Assembly: GCA_903882345.1 (NCBI GenBank)
Contig: CAIRWO010000210.1
Location: 1-6,359 of the forward strand
Source: Candidatus Omnitrophota bacterium
Lineage (GTDB): Bacteria; Omnitrophota; Gorgyraeia; Gygaellales; Profunditerraquicolaceae
Reading direction: 5' to 3'
DNA: 6,359 bases
Part shown: piece after piece, positions 5,939 to 6,359 of the stretch
How positions within the stretch are numbered: the first letter of the stretch is position 1
Layout: every line of letters begins with the position of its first letter
Position numbers and translations under genes: made by a program
The notes under the pieces: model-generated
Seen by the model: the letters and a program-made list of their open reading frames with translations, nothing else
The model's database searches: none
What the model was told of the DNA's origin: nothing

Positions 5939-6359
5939 CAAAGTATCCCTTCTATCTCTTTTAACCGTCCAGGCGTGCCGATATCATAATAACGCTGGCT
6001 GATCGGATACCCGTTTAACTGTTGCGCTTGAATCAAAACGGGAAAAATTTCCTCTTCTAGCGAAACCTCTCTGCCTGCCGGTATAAGATTCAAAACTTCT
6101 TTCCTGAGTAAGCTTACTCCTGCCTCCACGTAATTTGCCTGCGTAACGGGATTACGTTTACTATATGAGCCTATCCGTCCGTCGGGGCCTAAATAAATAT
6201 TGTTTTCGGCGATCTTTACTGAATTATCATAACATACCACTAAAGCGTTGCAACTGCAGCGCGCCCAAAATTTTATCAGCTCAATATAATCAATCGGAAG
6301 GTAGGAGTCGCCGTAAAGCAAAATGAAATCGGCGGGAAGATAATCCTTGGCTTGTTTTA
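5938..6359 (-). CDS. Sugar-phosphate nucleotidyltransferase, HddC-like (partial, 5' end outside window)
   Basis: The reading frame is open to the window edge, so the N-terminal part, including the usual GGxGTRL nucleotide-binding loop, is not visible; 139 residues are present. The fragment has the NTP_transferase signature LLYGDS (visible residues 13-18), whose Asp normally binds the metal and sugar nucleotide. It also has an NYVEAG segment typical of the sugar-binding half, and it ends with YDIGTP followed by RLKEIE (residues 124-136), the usual C-terminus of HddC/RmlA-like monofunctional enzymes. The family joins a sugar 1-phosphate to an NTP in the cytoplasm. Because the next gene is an HddA-type kinase, the likely reaction is GTP plus D-glycero-alpha-D-manno-heptose 1-phosphate to GDP-heptose. 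The nucleotide and sugar cannot be read from this fragment; a mannose- or glucose-1-phosphate enzyme is the alternative. Its TGA stop shares one base with the ATG of the kinase gene. A TTG at 6321 is an internal Leu codon, not the start. Confidence 0.85.
   Translation of the reverse strand, partial: KQAKDYLPADFILLYGDSYLPIDYIELIKFWARCSCNALVVCYDNSVKIAENNIYLGPDGRIGSYSKRNPVTQANYVEAGVSLLRKEVLNLIPAGREVSLEEEIFPVLIQAQQLNGYPISQRYYDIGTPGRLKEIEGIL
5947..5952 (-). promoter_or_regulatory. Ribosome binding site of the HddA-type kinase
   Basis: On the minus strand this reads GAAGGG, a good Shine-Dalgarno match, 8 bases before the ATG at 5938 and 5 before the TTG at 5941. It lies inside the end of the nucleotidyltransferase gene and supports the ATG as start. 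Confidence 0.55.

Overview
The window is a compact run of seven genes, all on the minus strand, so it is transcribed from position 6359 down to 1. Both outer genes are cut by the window edges: the first lacks its 5' part and the last lacks its 3' part. There are no RNA genes, mobile elements, CRISPR arrays or long non-coding stretches. The only real gaps are 73 and 70 bp.

In transcription order: (1) the C-terminal part of an HddC-like sugar-phosphate nucleotidyltransferase; (2) a GHMP kinase of the D-glycero-D-manno-heptose 7-phosphate kinase type (HddA); (3) an NAD-dependent sugar epimerase/dehydratase of the extended SDR family; (4) a family 2 glycosyltransferase with a C-terminal membrane domain; (5) a B12-binding-type radical SAM protein; (6) a class I SAM methyltransferase with an N-terminal zinc ribbon; (7) the B12-binding-type N-terminal half of a second radical SAM protein. 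Genes 1 to 5 overlap or nearly touch (TGATG junction, 14-bp overlap, 17-bp overlap, 5-bp gap) and form one translationally coupled unit. Genes 6 and 7 follow gaps of about 70 bp, each holding a weak candidate promoter.

The genes fit a surface-polysaccharide or glycolipid locus. The nucleotidyltransferase and HddA would make an activated heptose, probably GDP-D-glycero-alpha-D-manno-heptose. The SDR enzyme would change it or another nucleotide sugar, and the membrane-anchored glycosyltransferase would transfer a sugar. The methyltransferase and the two radical SAM proteins would modify the sugar, lipid or another acceptor. The pathway reading comes from family knowledge; the substrates of the glycosyltransferase, methyltransferase and radical SAM proteins cannot be read from the sequence.

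The organism is a bacterium of moderate GC with tight operons. Paired B12-type radical SAM proteins among glycosyltransferases and HddA-type kinases recall uncultured Gram-negative lineages such as Omnitrophota, Elusimicrobia or deltaproteobacterial relatives, but this is a weak inference. The most unusual part is the end of the locus, where two different B12-type radical SAM proteins flank a methyltransferase beside heptose activation genes.
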